Assembly (NCBI GenBank): GCA_947487745.1
Contig: CANKXQ010000021.1
Coordinates: 1 to 12,305 of the forward strand
Origin: Spartobacteria bacterium
GTDB lineage: Bacteria; Verrucomicrobiota; Verrucomicrobiia; Chthoniobacterales; Terrimicrobiaceae
Direction of reading: 5' to 3'
Length of the DNA stretch: 12,305 nt
Shown here: positions 1 to 6,052 of the stretch, piece by piece
Layout of the letters: each line of letters starts with the position of its first letter
Numbering within the stretch: the stretch's first letter is position 1
Made by a program: the position numbers and the translations under genes
Notes under the pieces: generated by a model
Database searches by the model: none
The model's input: only the letters and a program-made list of their open reading frames with translations
Told to the model about the DNA's origin: nothing

Positions 1-56
1 GCAAAAAGCCCGGCCAGCCCGGTGCCCGCAAACGATTCCAGTTCTCGAAGCGCTAA
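1..56 (+). CDS. rpsI: 30S ribosomal protein S9, C-terminal end only (5' part outside window)
   Basis: Reading codons from position 3 gives the basic tail KKPGQPGARKRFQFSKR followed by TAA at 54-56. A lysine/arginine-rich end closing in FSKR is the hallmark of bacterial ribosomal protein S9, whose C-terminal tail reaches the P-site tRNA in the 30S subunit. Only 17 complete codons are visible, so the call rests on this signature alone. In most bacteria rpsI follows rplM (L13), which would lie upstream of the window. A terminator follows directly. Another basic-tailed ribosomal protein is possible but less likely. Confidence 0.75.
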   Translation, partial: KKPGQPGARKRFQFSKR

Positions 57-75
57 CACGCTTTCCCTTCCAACT

Positions 76-114
76 CAAAAAGGCCGCCTCGAAAAAGGCG
101 GCCATTTTTATTTC
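76..114 (+). terminator. Rho-independent terminator after rpsI, probably bidirectional
   Basis: An 8-bp perfect stem (GGCCGCCT at 82-89 with AGGCGGCC at 96-103) encloses a 6-nt loop and is followed by a T-rich run at 105-113. An A-run at 77-81 precedes the stem, so the same hairpin has a U-tract on the minus strand too. It lies between two convergent genes and could end both rpsI and the EpsI-family gene. Confidence 0.85.
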
Positions 115-130
115 TTTCGTTAAAGAGGCA

Positions 131-850
131 CTACCGCTCGGGCATGATTTGCGGAGCCAGTTCGGCAATGGCAGAGTCAACACGGGCACTCGTTTGCTGC
201 AAATCCTTCCCGCCGGAAACAAAGCCCTCAAGCACAGGCGCGTTCACAATGACATAGGCCCAGCGGTGATTCGTGTTGTGCAGCAACATGTCGAGATTCG
301 TCTTCAGCACCCTCACAAAATGGTGCGGCGTCGTAGCGTGCTTCCCGATGAACCAATAGGAGAAGATCGATGTCAAATCTCGCTGTTCGCCGTTGTTCAG
401 CCTGACTGGCCTGACAACTGTAAGCTTCATGACTTCCAGCACTCTTCCATCGACCAGCTTCACCGGCACGACTTCGCCGGATTTAATAGTCCACCCCTGC
501 GCAGGCAGGCAGACCTCGGGACGGTGGATGCTGCGCTTTTCGGCTCCAGCTAAAACGATCTGGCAATGGATGTCGCTACCTAAGCCGTCGGAGTAGATTT
601 TTTTTGCGAATTCGGTGTCCGCCGGAAGGATGACCCTCTCCGCCTCGGAGATAGGCTGGTCGCTGCCCCACAAGCCAACCAATGTGCCGGGCAACTCCAT
701 CACGACGCCAGGCTCGGATTTTGTCGCAGGTGCAGTGCCCCACAGGCAAGCAACGATGGTGAGAACAGCGAGGGCAACAATCACAACGCCTCGCCAGATG
801 GAAATTGAGCCGCTCCCGGCCGACGCAACAGAAGTGATTGGCGTTTGCAT
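131..850 (-). CDS. Exosortase-associated EpsI-family protein (DUF3485-like)
   Basis: This 239-aa protein has one N-terminal membrane segment (about residues 19-38) and then an exported domain. The EpsI signature HRPEVCLPAQGW lies at residues 109-120, and YWFIG, matching the family's later aromatic motif, at 165-169. EpsI proteins accompany exosortases, membrane enzymes that process PEP-CTERM-type proteins and are linked to exopolysaccharide production. In many genomes EpsI is fused to the exosortase C-terminus; here it stands alone. No exosortase or PEP-CTERM protein is visible in the window. The biochemical role of EpsI is not established, though the conserved Cys and His suggest catalysis or thiol chemistry. 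The start is the first ATG of the frame; no Shine-Dalgarno is seen, but a promoter-like element lies 7 nt upstream. The gene is convergent with rpsI and divergent from the GYF_2 gene. Confidence 0.82.
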   Translation of the reverse strand: MQTPITSVASAGSGSISIWRGVVIVALAVLTIVACLWGTAPATKSEPGVVMELPGTLVGLWGSDQPISEAERVILPADTEFAKKIYSDGLGSDIHCQIVLAGAEKRSIHRPEVCLPAQGWTIKSGEVVPVKLVDGRVLEVMKLTVVRPVRLNNGEQRDLTSIFSYWFIGKHATTPHHFVRVLKTNLDMLLHNTNHRWAYVIVNAPVLEGFVSGGKDLQQTSARVDSAIAELAPQIMPER

Positions 851-857
851 GGTCGTT

Positions 858-886
858 GATTTACACTGGGTTCAACGCTTGGGCAA
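858..886 (-). promoter_or_regulatory. Candidate sigma70-type promoter of the EpsI-family gene
   Basis: On the minus strand, TTGCCC (886-881) and TAAATC (863-858) are 17 nt apart. The -10-like box ends 7 nt before the ATG, so transcription would begin at or next to the start codon. Found by eye; the matches to consensus are partial. Confidence 0.35.
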
Positions 887-930
887 CCTATGAAGTTTTT
901 TTCAGCAAATGGAAAGAAAACGATGAATCC

Positions 931-959
931 TTGCACGCAACTCGAATTGATAGAAGAAT
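931..959 (+). promoter_or_regulatory. Candidate sigma70-type promoter of the GYF_2-repeat gene
   Basis: TTGCAC at 931-936 and AAGAAT at 954-959 are 17 nt apart, and the box ends 9 nt before the ATG at 969. The -10 box is weak. It shares the divergent intergenic region 851-968 with the EpsI-gene promoter. Confidence 0.25.
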
Positions 960-968
960 GCCCCCGTT

Positions 969-1478
969 ATGGTGACAGGAAATTCCCCCCAATGGTATCT
1001 CCGCAAGCATGCGGACAGAGAAATTTTTGGCCCGGTGGCTTTTGAGCAAATCCGGGAATGGGCGATGTCCGCCCAGGTTCATCCGCAGGATGCCGTTTCA
1101 AATGATGGCCGCACTTGGAACAAGGCGCCGATGCTCGAGGATCTGCATATGGACTGGCTTGTGGAAGTCCCCGGGCAACCGCTCTACGGCCCCACCACAG
1201 CGGGAACCCTGCTGGAATTCCTGAACATCGGAGAAATCTCGGCGGAAACAAAAATCCTGAATTGCTGCTCGGGTGAAAAAATGCTTTTGGGAGACGCCTC
1301 ATTTTTCCCGAACCCCGCAATCCAGGGTGAGGACGCACGAAATCATGACAGCAACCTGAAGGAGAGCCTCCAAAACCGGATTCTGCAGCTCGAAACAGAA
1401 CTCCTGCACAAACGGACAGAACTCAACTTCGCGTTGGATAAGATCACCCGTCTGGAGCGGCGCTTGCAGGACTTGTAG
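969..1478 (+). CDS. Tandem GYF_2-like (DUF4339-like) domain protein with C-terminal coiled coil
   Basis: This 169-aa protein has no signal peptide or membrane segment, so it is probably cytoplasmic. Two related repeats are visible. The first (about 8-55) has WYL near its start, a GP pair at 21-22, W31 and a closing GRTW at 47-50. The second (about 62-112) begins with W63 and has YGP at 73-75. The pattern of aromatic opening, G-P and a hydrophobic helix is that of GYF_2/DUF4339 domains, presumed protein-interaction modules common in PVC-group bacteria. Residues about 127-169 form a heptad-like, charged helix rich in Leu, Glu and Arg, typical of a short coiled coil that would dimerise the protein. 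GYF_2 domains are often fused to membrane domains (RDD, DUF); here the partner is only the coiled coil. The downstream protease gene starts 84 nt later with its own promoter-like element. No specific function can be assigned. Confidence 0.7.
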   Translation: MVTGNSPQWYLRKHADREIFGPVAFEQIREWAMSAQVHPQDAVSNDGRTWNKAPMLEDLHMDWLVEVPGQPLYGPTTAGTLLEFLNIGEISAETKILNCCSGEKMLLGDASFFPNPAIQGEDARNHDSNLKESLQNRILQLETELLHKRTELNFALDKITRLERRLQDL

Positions 1479-1527
1479 AGCAGCGCCTGAGACTCCGGCT
1501 CCGCACGGAAATGTGACAGACTGTTCA

Positions 1528-1555
1528 TTGCGCGGGCTCTTTCGTTTGCTACAGT
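1528..1555 (+). promoter_or_regulatory. Candidate promoter of the protease/nuclease operon
   Basis: TTGCGC at 1528-1533 and TACAGT at 1550-1555 are 16 nt apart. The -10-like box ends 7 nt before the ATG at 1563, predicting a leaderless or nearly leaderless mRNA. No Shine-Dalgarno is visible before this ATG. Confidence 0.4.
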
Positions 1556-1562
1556 CGCTGCG

Positions 1563-3008
1563 ATGTCCCGTTTTTCTCTGATCGCCCTGGCCTTCCTCTG
1601 CTCAGTCGCCGCGCTGAATGCCGTGGAAATTTCAAAAAGCCTCGTCCGGATCGAGGCAACTTCGCAAGAGCCAAACTACAAAACTCCCTGGAGCCCCGGG
1701 GATGTCTCTTCGGGAGTGGGGGCAGGATTTGTTGTTGATGGCAAACGCATCATGACGAACGCCCATGTCGTGAGCAACGCGCGCTTCCTCACCGTATCTA
1801 AGGAAGGAGATCCGAACCCGTATCTCGCAAAAGTCCTCCACATCGCCCACGACTGCGACCTCGCCCTGCTGAGCGTGGAAACCCCGGCATTCTTCAAAGG
1901 CACTACCCCTCTGGAATTCGGCGGCATACCGGAAATCGAATCCGTCGTCTCCGCCTATGGATACCCGGTCGGCGGCACACGCCTTTCCGTGACGCGCGGC
2001 ATCGTGTCGCGCATCGACTTCCAGCCCTACTCGCACTCCGGCATGGATTCCCACCTCGCCATACAGATCGATGCAGCCATCAATCCCGGCAACAGCGGTG
2101 GACCGGTAATGCAAAACGGCAAGGTCGTCGGCGTCGCATTCCAAGGCTACAGCGGAGATGTCGCACAGAATGTGGGCTACATGATTCCCACACCGGTGAT
2201 CCAACGGTTTTTGAAGGATGTTCAGGATGGTCAATATGACCACTATGTGGATCTGGCCCTGACCTACCGCAACCTCTTCAATCCCGCCTCCCGCCGTGCG
2301 CTGGGCCTAGAGGATGAGACCACCGGCGTCCAAGTGTGCAGCGTTTACAGCGGAGGCGCAGCCGATGGCAACCTGAAGCCTGGTGATGTGATTTTGAAAA
2401 TCGACGGACACACCGTTTCGAGCGACGGCACCATTCCCCTTGAGAATGAAGCCGTGCCATTGGATGAAGTGGTGGAGAGGAAATTCAAAGGAGACAAGGT
2501 CGAGCTCGAAATCCTTCGCAAGGGGAAACCCATGTCTGTCACCGTGCAACTCAAGGAACCCTGGCCTTTCAAACTCCAAAGCAACCTCTACGACGAGAAG
2601 CCCCGCTTCGTCGTCGCAGGCGGCTTGGTGTTCCAGCCGGTGGATCAGAATTTCATGGATGTGCATGACCCGTCCGACCAGCGATTGAACTACATTTTCG
2701 ACTACTTCATTGCCGATCAATTACACACCGACCGCCCGGAGATCGTTGTTCTCAGCACCATCCTGCCCGACCCGGTGAACGCCTACGCCGAGGAATTCCG
2801 CTTCTCCGTCGTGGTCGAAGTCAACGGCCACCGCATCAAACGCATCGAAGACATCGCCACAGCCTTCGACGAGCAGACCGACTGCTATGTCATCAAATTC
2901 GCAGGCGGGGGACGCCCACTTGTCCTGGAGCGAAAAGCTATCGAAGAGGCCCGCCCGCGCATTCGCGAGCGCTACGATGTCACGGCGGAGAAAAACCTCA
3001 AAAAATGA
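1563..3008 (+). CDS. Exported Deg9/HtrA-like trypsin-fold serine protease with PDZ domains, triad intact
   Basis: This 481-aa protein opens with a Sec signal peptide (about 1-20, AxA-like cleavage after LNA). A trypsin-like domain (about 25-220) carries the full triad: H68 in TNAHVV, D99 in DCDLALL and S178 in GNSGGP. A PDZ domain follows (about 225-330, with LKPGDVILKIDG at 271-282). The C-terminal PDZ-like domain (about 340-475, with GGLVF at 353-357) resembles that of plant Deg9-type proteases more than the second PDZ of E. coli DegP. Deg/HtrA enzymes are oligomeric, ATP-independent proteases or chaperones that degrade misfolded envelope proteins; this one should act in the periplasm or outside the cell. 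It is first in a three-gene operon, and its TGA overlaps the next ATG (ATGA at 3005-3008). No LA loop of the DegP type is evident. Calling it degP would overstate the match. Confidence 0.9.
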   Translation: MSRFSLIALAFLCSVAALNAVEISKSLVRIEATSQEPNYKTPWSPGDVSSGVGAGFVVDGKRIMTNAHVVSNARFLTVSKEGDPNPYLAKVLHIAHDCDLALLSVETPAFFKGTTPLEFGGIPEIESVVSAYGYPVGGTRLSVTRGIVSRIDFQPYSHSGMDSHLAIQIDAAINPGNSGGPVMQNGKVVGVAFQGYSGDVAQNVGYMIPTPVIQRFLKDVQDGQYDHYVDLALTYRNLFNPASRRALGLEDETTGVQVCSVYSGGAADGNLKPGDVILKIDGHTVSSDGTIPLENEAVPLDEVVERKFKGDKVELEILRKGKPMSVTVQLKEPWPFKLQSNLYDEKPRFVVAGGLVFQPVDQNFMDVHDPSDQRLNYIFDYFIADQLHTDRPEIVVLSTILPDPVNAYAEEFRFSVVVEVNGHRIKRIEDIATAFDEQTDCYVIKFAGGGRPLVLERKAIEEARPRIRERYDVTAEKNLKK

Positions 3009-4495
3009 AATCCATCCACCTCCAGCGAGCCGTCTGGCTTGCCCTCATCCTTTTACTGGCCATTCAGTCCGCGCCAGCCGAGGACGATACCTCCACGTCG
3101 GCATCCGCCTCGAAATCCCTGCTACGCGTGAACTCAACGAATCAGGTTTACGAGTTTTTCCAGCCATGGATTAAAAAGCCACCCTTCAGCAGGCGTGGAA
3201 TCGGCGCGCTGATCCATGGCGGCCGCATTCTGGTCACGGCTGAACTCGTGGCGAACTCGACATTCATCGAGCTTGAAAAGCCCGCCACAGCCGAGAAATC
3301 CACCGCCACCGTTGAGCGCGTCGATTACGACTGCAACCTCGCCGTCCTCCGACCCGCAGATCCAGCATTCCTCACCGGTATGCAACCCCTAGCCTTGAAC
3401 GGACCCTTGAAGGTCGGCGACGAGGCCACCATCCTCCAACTCGAACCGAATGGAGACATCGCCCAAACCCTCGGCCGTATCACCTCCATCAGCGTCGCAG
3501 GCTATCCCTCCGAGTCGGGAGCCCTCCTCCTCTTCAAACTCGGAGCGACGCTCCAGCAAAGGGACGGCAGCTTCACCCTGCCCGCAGTCCGGGATGGCCG
3601 ACTCATCGGCATGGTCATGCGCTACGACGCCCGAAACCAATCTGCAGACATCGTTCCAACCGCCGTGATCCGCCATTTTCTGGCCGAACTCGACTCCCCC
3701 TCCTACCGGGGCTTCGCCCGCCTCGGCGTGGCCTTCGCCCCGCTCCGCGATCCGCAACTCCGCCGCTACATCGGCCTCAAAGAACCAGGCGGCATCTATG
3801 TCACCGATATCACACCACGTGGATCAGCCGATGCCGCAGGGATCAAAAAAGGCGATGTGATCCTGGCGGTGGATGGTCTTCCTCTCGACCAAGACGGCAA
3901 CTACGAGGACCCGGACTACGGCCGCATCCTCTTCAGCCATCTCACGAACACAATCAAACACCCCGGCGCCGTCCTCCCGCTCAAAATCCTCCGCGACGGC
4001 AAGACACTCGAGCTTCCCGTCACCATGCAGGTCGCAAATCGAGACCACGCCATCAGCGAAACCCACCTCTCCGACGAGGCCCCGAAATATGTCATCCTTG
4101 GCGGTCTCGTTTTCATCGAACTCTCCCGCCCCTACCTCAAGGAGTGGGGAAGCAAATGGGCATCCACCGCACCCCAGCGTCTGGTTTACTATGATGCCTT
4201 CCAAAACGAACTCCCCGCCGACCGGGGCCGCATCATCATTCTCTCGCAAGTCCTCCCCACCCCCGACACCATCGGCTATGAAGGCCTGGAAAATATCGTC
4301 GTCACCAAAGTGAATGGCCAGCAGATCAAAAGCCTCGCCGACTTGTCCAAAGCGGCAAAAAAACCGGTCGATGGATTTCATAAAATCGAGTTCGAAGAAG
4401 ACCCGAAACTCCTCTTTCTCGACGCTGCTTCGATTCAATCCAACACCGACGAGCTGAAAAAACACTACTTGCTCCCCGCCTTGGAGCACCTTTGA
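3005..4495 (+). CDS. Exported Deg9-like pseudoprotease: paralogue of the upstream gene lacking the catalytic triad
   Basis: This 496-aa protein has a signal peptide (about 1-25, ending SAPA) and the same domain order as its neighbour: protease-like fold (about 35-230), PDZ (about 235-342, KKGDVILAVDG at 281-291) and a C-terminal PDZ-like domain (about 355-480, GGLVF at 366-370, ILSQVLPTP at 412-420), which strongly recalls plant Deg9. Aligning the flanking residues by eye, the catalytic His is replaced by E80 (in RILVTAELV), the Asp by N111 (DCN for DCD) and the Ser by F190 (GSFTLP for GNSGGP). S189 is one position off and the oxyanion-hole glycines are gone, so proteolysis is very unlikely. 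It is translationally coupled to the active protease by an ATGA overlap, which suggests a shared complex, perhaps as regulator, scaffold or substrate adaptor. The reading frame is intact, so this is a diverged gene rather than a decayed pseudogene. Confidence 0.85.
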   Translation: MKSIHLQRAVWLALILLLAIQSAPAEDDTSTSASASKSLLRVNSTNQVYEFFQPWIKKPPFSRRGIGALIHGGRILVTAELVANSTFIELEKPATAEKSTATVERVDYDCNLAVLRPADPAFLTGMQPLALNGPLKVGDEATILQLEPNGDIAQTLGRITSISVAGYPSESGALLLFKLGATLQQRDGSFTLPAVRDGRLIGMVMRYDARNQSADIVPTAVIRHFLAELDSPSYRGFARLGVAFAPLRDPQLRRYIGLKEPGGIYVTDITPRGSADAAGIKKGDVILAVDGLPLDQDGNYEDPDYGRILFSHLTNTIKHPGAVLPLKILRDGKTLELPVTMQVANRDHAISETHLSDEAPKYVILGGLVFIELSRPYLKEWGSKWASTAPQRLVYYDAFQNELPADRGRIIILSQVLPTPDTIGYEGLENIVVTKVNGQQIKSLADLSKAAKKPVDGFHKIEFEEDPKLLFLDAASIQSNTDELKKHYLLPALEHL

Positions 4496-4498
4496 TCA

Positions 4499-5383
4499 AT
4501 GATGAAAAAAGCCCTGGCTCTCTCCTTGCTCCTCCTTGCCGCAGTCACCCTGCACGCCGACGAAGCCCTCCAGACATTTCCAAGCTGCACGCTTGTGGAA
4601 GCCGAGTGGGCCGATGGCGACAGCTTCCCAATCAGGCTTCCCGATGGACGACAGATCACTACCCGACTCTACGGGGCGGACTGCATCGAGTGGCATGTGA
4701 ACGATGAATCCCTCGCCCGCCGCCTCCGAGCCCAGCGGCGCTATTTCGGCATCGCAGATACCAATGCGGCCTCTTCCATGAAAACCGCCCGCGATTTCGG
4801 AAAGCAAGCAGCCCTCCGCACCCGCGAACTCCTCACCAACCCCTTCACAGTCCACACCGCGTTCGCCGGCGCCAGAGGCAACGGAGAAAAGGAGCGCGCC
4901 TACGCCTTTGTCACCACAGCCGAAGGCAAAGACCTCGCAACCATCCTCGTGGATGAGGGGCTCGCACGCGCCTTCGGCGTAACCCGCCAACTTCCAGATG
5001 GCACATCCGGCAACGAATACCGGGAAGCCCTCGCCGATCACGAACTCACCGCCGCCGCTGCCAAAAAAGGCATTTGGGCCGTCACCGACTGGACCCACCT
5101 TGCAGAAGACCGCGCCGAGGAACGCCGCGAATCCGCCGAACTCCAAACAGTCCTCAAAGACTCCCAATCGACCACCGCCACCATCGACCCGAACACCGCC
5201 ACAGCCGAGGAACTCCAATCACTCCCCGGTATCGGCAAAAAACTCGCCGAACGCATCATAGAGGCCCGAACCCAAACCCCCATCCGCTCCATCGATGACC
5301 TCCTCGCCATCAAAGGCATCACCCCGAAACTCGTCGAAGCCCTCACGCCAAAACTGCAGTTCAGTCCCCCATCCAGTCCATAA
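4499..5383 (+). CDS. Exported thermonuclease-like (SNase fold) nuclease with C-terminal helix-hairpin-helix domain
   Basis: This 294-aa protein has a signal peptide (about 1-20, cleavage after LHA). The staphylococcal-nuclease-like domain spans about 30-195. Residues matching the S. aureus nuclease site are D41 (in ADGDS), R56, D61 and E64 (RLYGADCIE) and R133 (KERAYAFV), so calcium-dependent phosphodiester cleavage is plausible. The usual D-T-P-E motif reads D-C-I-E. A linker rich in charge (about 200-225) leads to a ComEA-type HhH domain at about 229-286, starting with IDPNTATAEEL and carrying LPGIGKKLAERI (242-253) and IKGITPKLVEAL (271-282), a non-specific DNA-binding module. It probably degrades or processes DNA in the periplasm or outside. 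The gene begins 3 nt after the pseudoprotease stop, so it is in the same operon. ATG ATG occurs at the start; either codon could be used. Confidence 0.87.
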   Translation: MMKKALALSLLLLAAVTLHADEALQTFPSCTLVEAEWADGDSFPIRLPDGRQITTRLYGADCIEWHVNDESLARRLRAQRRYFGIADTNAASSMKTARDFGKQAALRTRELLTNPFTVHTAFAGARGNGEKERAYAFVTTAEGKDLATILVDEGLARAFGVTRQLPDGTSGNEYREALADHELTAAAAKKGIWAVTDWTHLAEDRAEERRESAELQTVLKDSQSTTATIDPNTATAEELQSLPGIGKKLAERIIEARTQTPIRSIDDLLAIKGITPKLVEALTPKLQFSPPSSP

Positions 5384-5645
5384 CATAGGCCACCCAATCG
5401 CGCGGCAGCGCGCAGCCTCCCCCGGGAGGGGCATCGTCTCGCACGCCCCATTTTTCAGCCGCGCAGCGGCGTCCGATACAGGCGTTTTTCGCACGGTTTT
5501 GAGCCCGATGGTGTCTGAAGAGTAGTTCGGCATCTTCCGTGACACAATTTTGGCCATGCGGGACGATGGCCCTCCCATTTTGCTGTTCAGCAAGTTTCAC
5601 TGCACGGCCGCTTGCGTTTGAAAATTGCCGTCGTAGTTTAAATCT
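5384..5645. other. Intergenic region with short GC-rich inverted repeats; no supported gene
   Basis: This 262-nt stretch lies between the nuclease operon and the Cys-rich genes. It contains three short GC-rich inverted repeats: GCGC pairs at 5400-5411, GCCTCC/GGGAGG around 5415-5432, and GCCGC/GCGGC at 5458-5470. None is followed by a clean T-run, though TTTTT occurs at 5486-5490. A 98-codon minus-strand frame crosses it (5361-5657), but it overlaps the nuclease 3' end and resembles no family I know. The last 30 nt hold the candidate promoter of the next gene. Confidence 0.4.
5612..5639 (+). promoter_or_regulatory. Candidate promoter of the Cys/His-rich small protein genes
   Basis: TTGCGT at 5612-5617 and TAGTTT at 5634-5639 are 16 nt apart, and the -10-like box ends 6 nt before the GTG at 5646. 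This arrangement supports the GTG as start codon. A second possible -35, TTGAAA at 5618-5623, would pair with TAAATC at 5639-5644, with 15-nt spacing. Confidence 0.35.
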
Positions 5646-5984
5646 GTGCATCGGCATTTACGCGTATGGCTGGTTGGAATGGCTCTTATAGCCATTTCGG
5701 TTCTTGGCATGGCGTTGCCAACGGAAATGCTTTCGAGTCCCGTCGTGGAGGTCGAGTCCTGCTGCTGCCCGGGGCTTCATGCCCCACGTGTGGCGAGCGC
5801 AGCATCCACATCCTCCTGTGCGTGTCATGTCTGCCCGGTTGCGCCCCACTTGCTTGCTGTCGTTCCGATCCAGGCTTTCAAACTCTCGCCGCCGCTCGTC
5901 GCGCATTGTTGGACCAACCGCAATGAATCCGCTCCGGGCTTCTGCCCTGAACCGGCCACACCACCGCCGCGCTTGGCGGCCTGA
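5646..5984 (+). CDS. Small Cys/His-rich membrane-anchored or exported protein, unknown function
   Basis: This 112-aa frame begins with GTG. It has a basic start and one hydrophobic segment (about 7-25), which may be a signal peptide or a membrane anchor. The rest contains clustered Cys and His: CCCP at 39-42, H45, CACHVC at 58-63, H68, H87, C88 and C100, with a Pro-rich end (TPPPRLAA). Such small proteins are often found near heavy-metal transport or resistance genes, so metal binding is a reasonable guess, but I recognise no family. It is followed 68 nt later by a second Cys-rich secreted peptide on the same strand, which supports a joint role. Overlapping frames of similar length exist (for example 5666-5926). 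This frame is preferred for its hydrophobic N-terminus and upstream promoter-like element. Whether it is a real gene is moderately sure. Confidence 0.5.
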   Translation: MHRHLRVWLVGMALIAISVLGMALPTEMLSSPVVEVESCCCPGLHAPRVASAASTSSCACHVCPVAPHLLAVVPIQAFKLSPPLVAHCWTNRNESAPGFCPEPATPPPRLAA

Positions 5985-6041
5985 CTTTGCGCCGGGGCTT
6001 GATTTTCCATCAGGCCGTCGCTTCTCAAAAATTCCGTTAAG

Positions 6042-6047
6042 AAAGGA
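6042..6047 (+). promoter_or_regulatory. Shine-Dalgarno site of the 51-aa Cys-rich peptide gene
   Basis: AAAGGA lies 5 nt before the ATG at 6053. It is the clearest Shine-Dalgarno in the window, where most other starts lack one, and it supports this short gene as real and well translated. Confidence 0.6.
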
Positions 6048-6052
6048 AAATT

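Noticed and set aside
3824..4489. Minus-strand frame of 221 codons opposite the pseudoprotease
   Set aside because: The plus-strand gene is clearly homologous to its neighbour; the antisense frame is a composition artefact.
4496..5218. Minus-strand frame of 240 codons opposite the nuclease gene
   Set aside because: It is Gly/Phe-rich shadow translation with no motif, overlapping a gene with clear SNase and HhH domains.
5361..5657. Minus-strand 98-codon frame covering the intergenic region
   Set aside because: It overlaps the nuclease end, has mixed third-position composition and no recognisable motif. Its Trp/Cys-rich C-terminal part is odd enough to mention, but does not support a gene call.
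5666..5926. Alternative plus-strand frame starting at ATG 5666, also Cys-containing
   Set aside because: It lacks a hydrophobic N-terminal segment and overlaps the frame starting at GTG 5646, which has a signal- or anchor-like start and a promoter-like element directly upstream.
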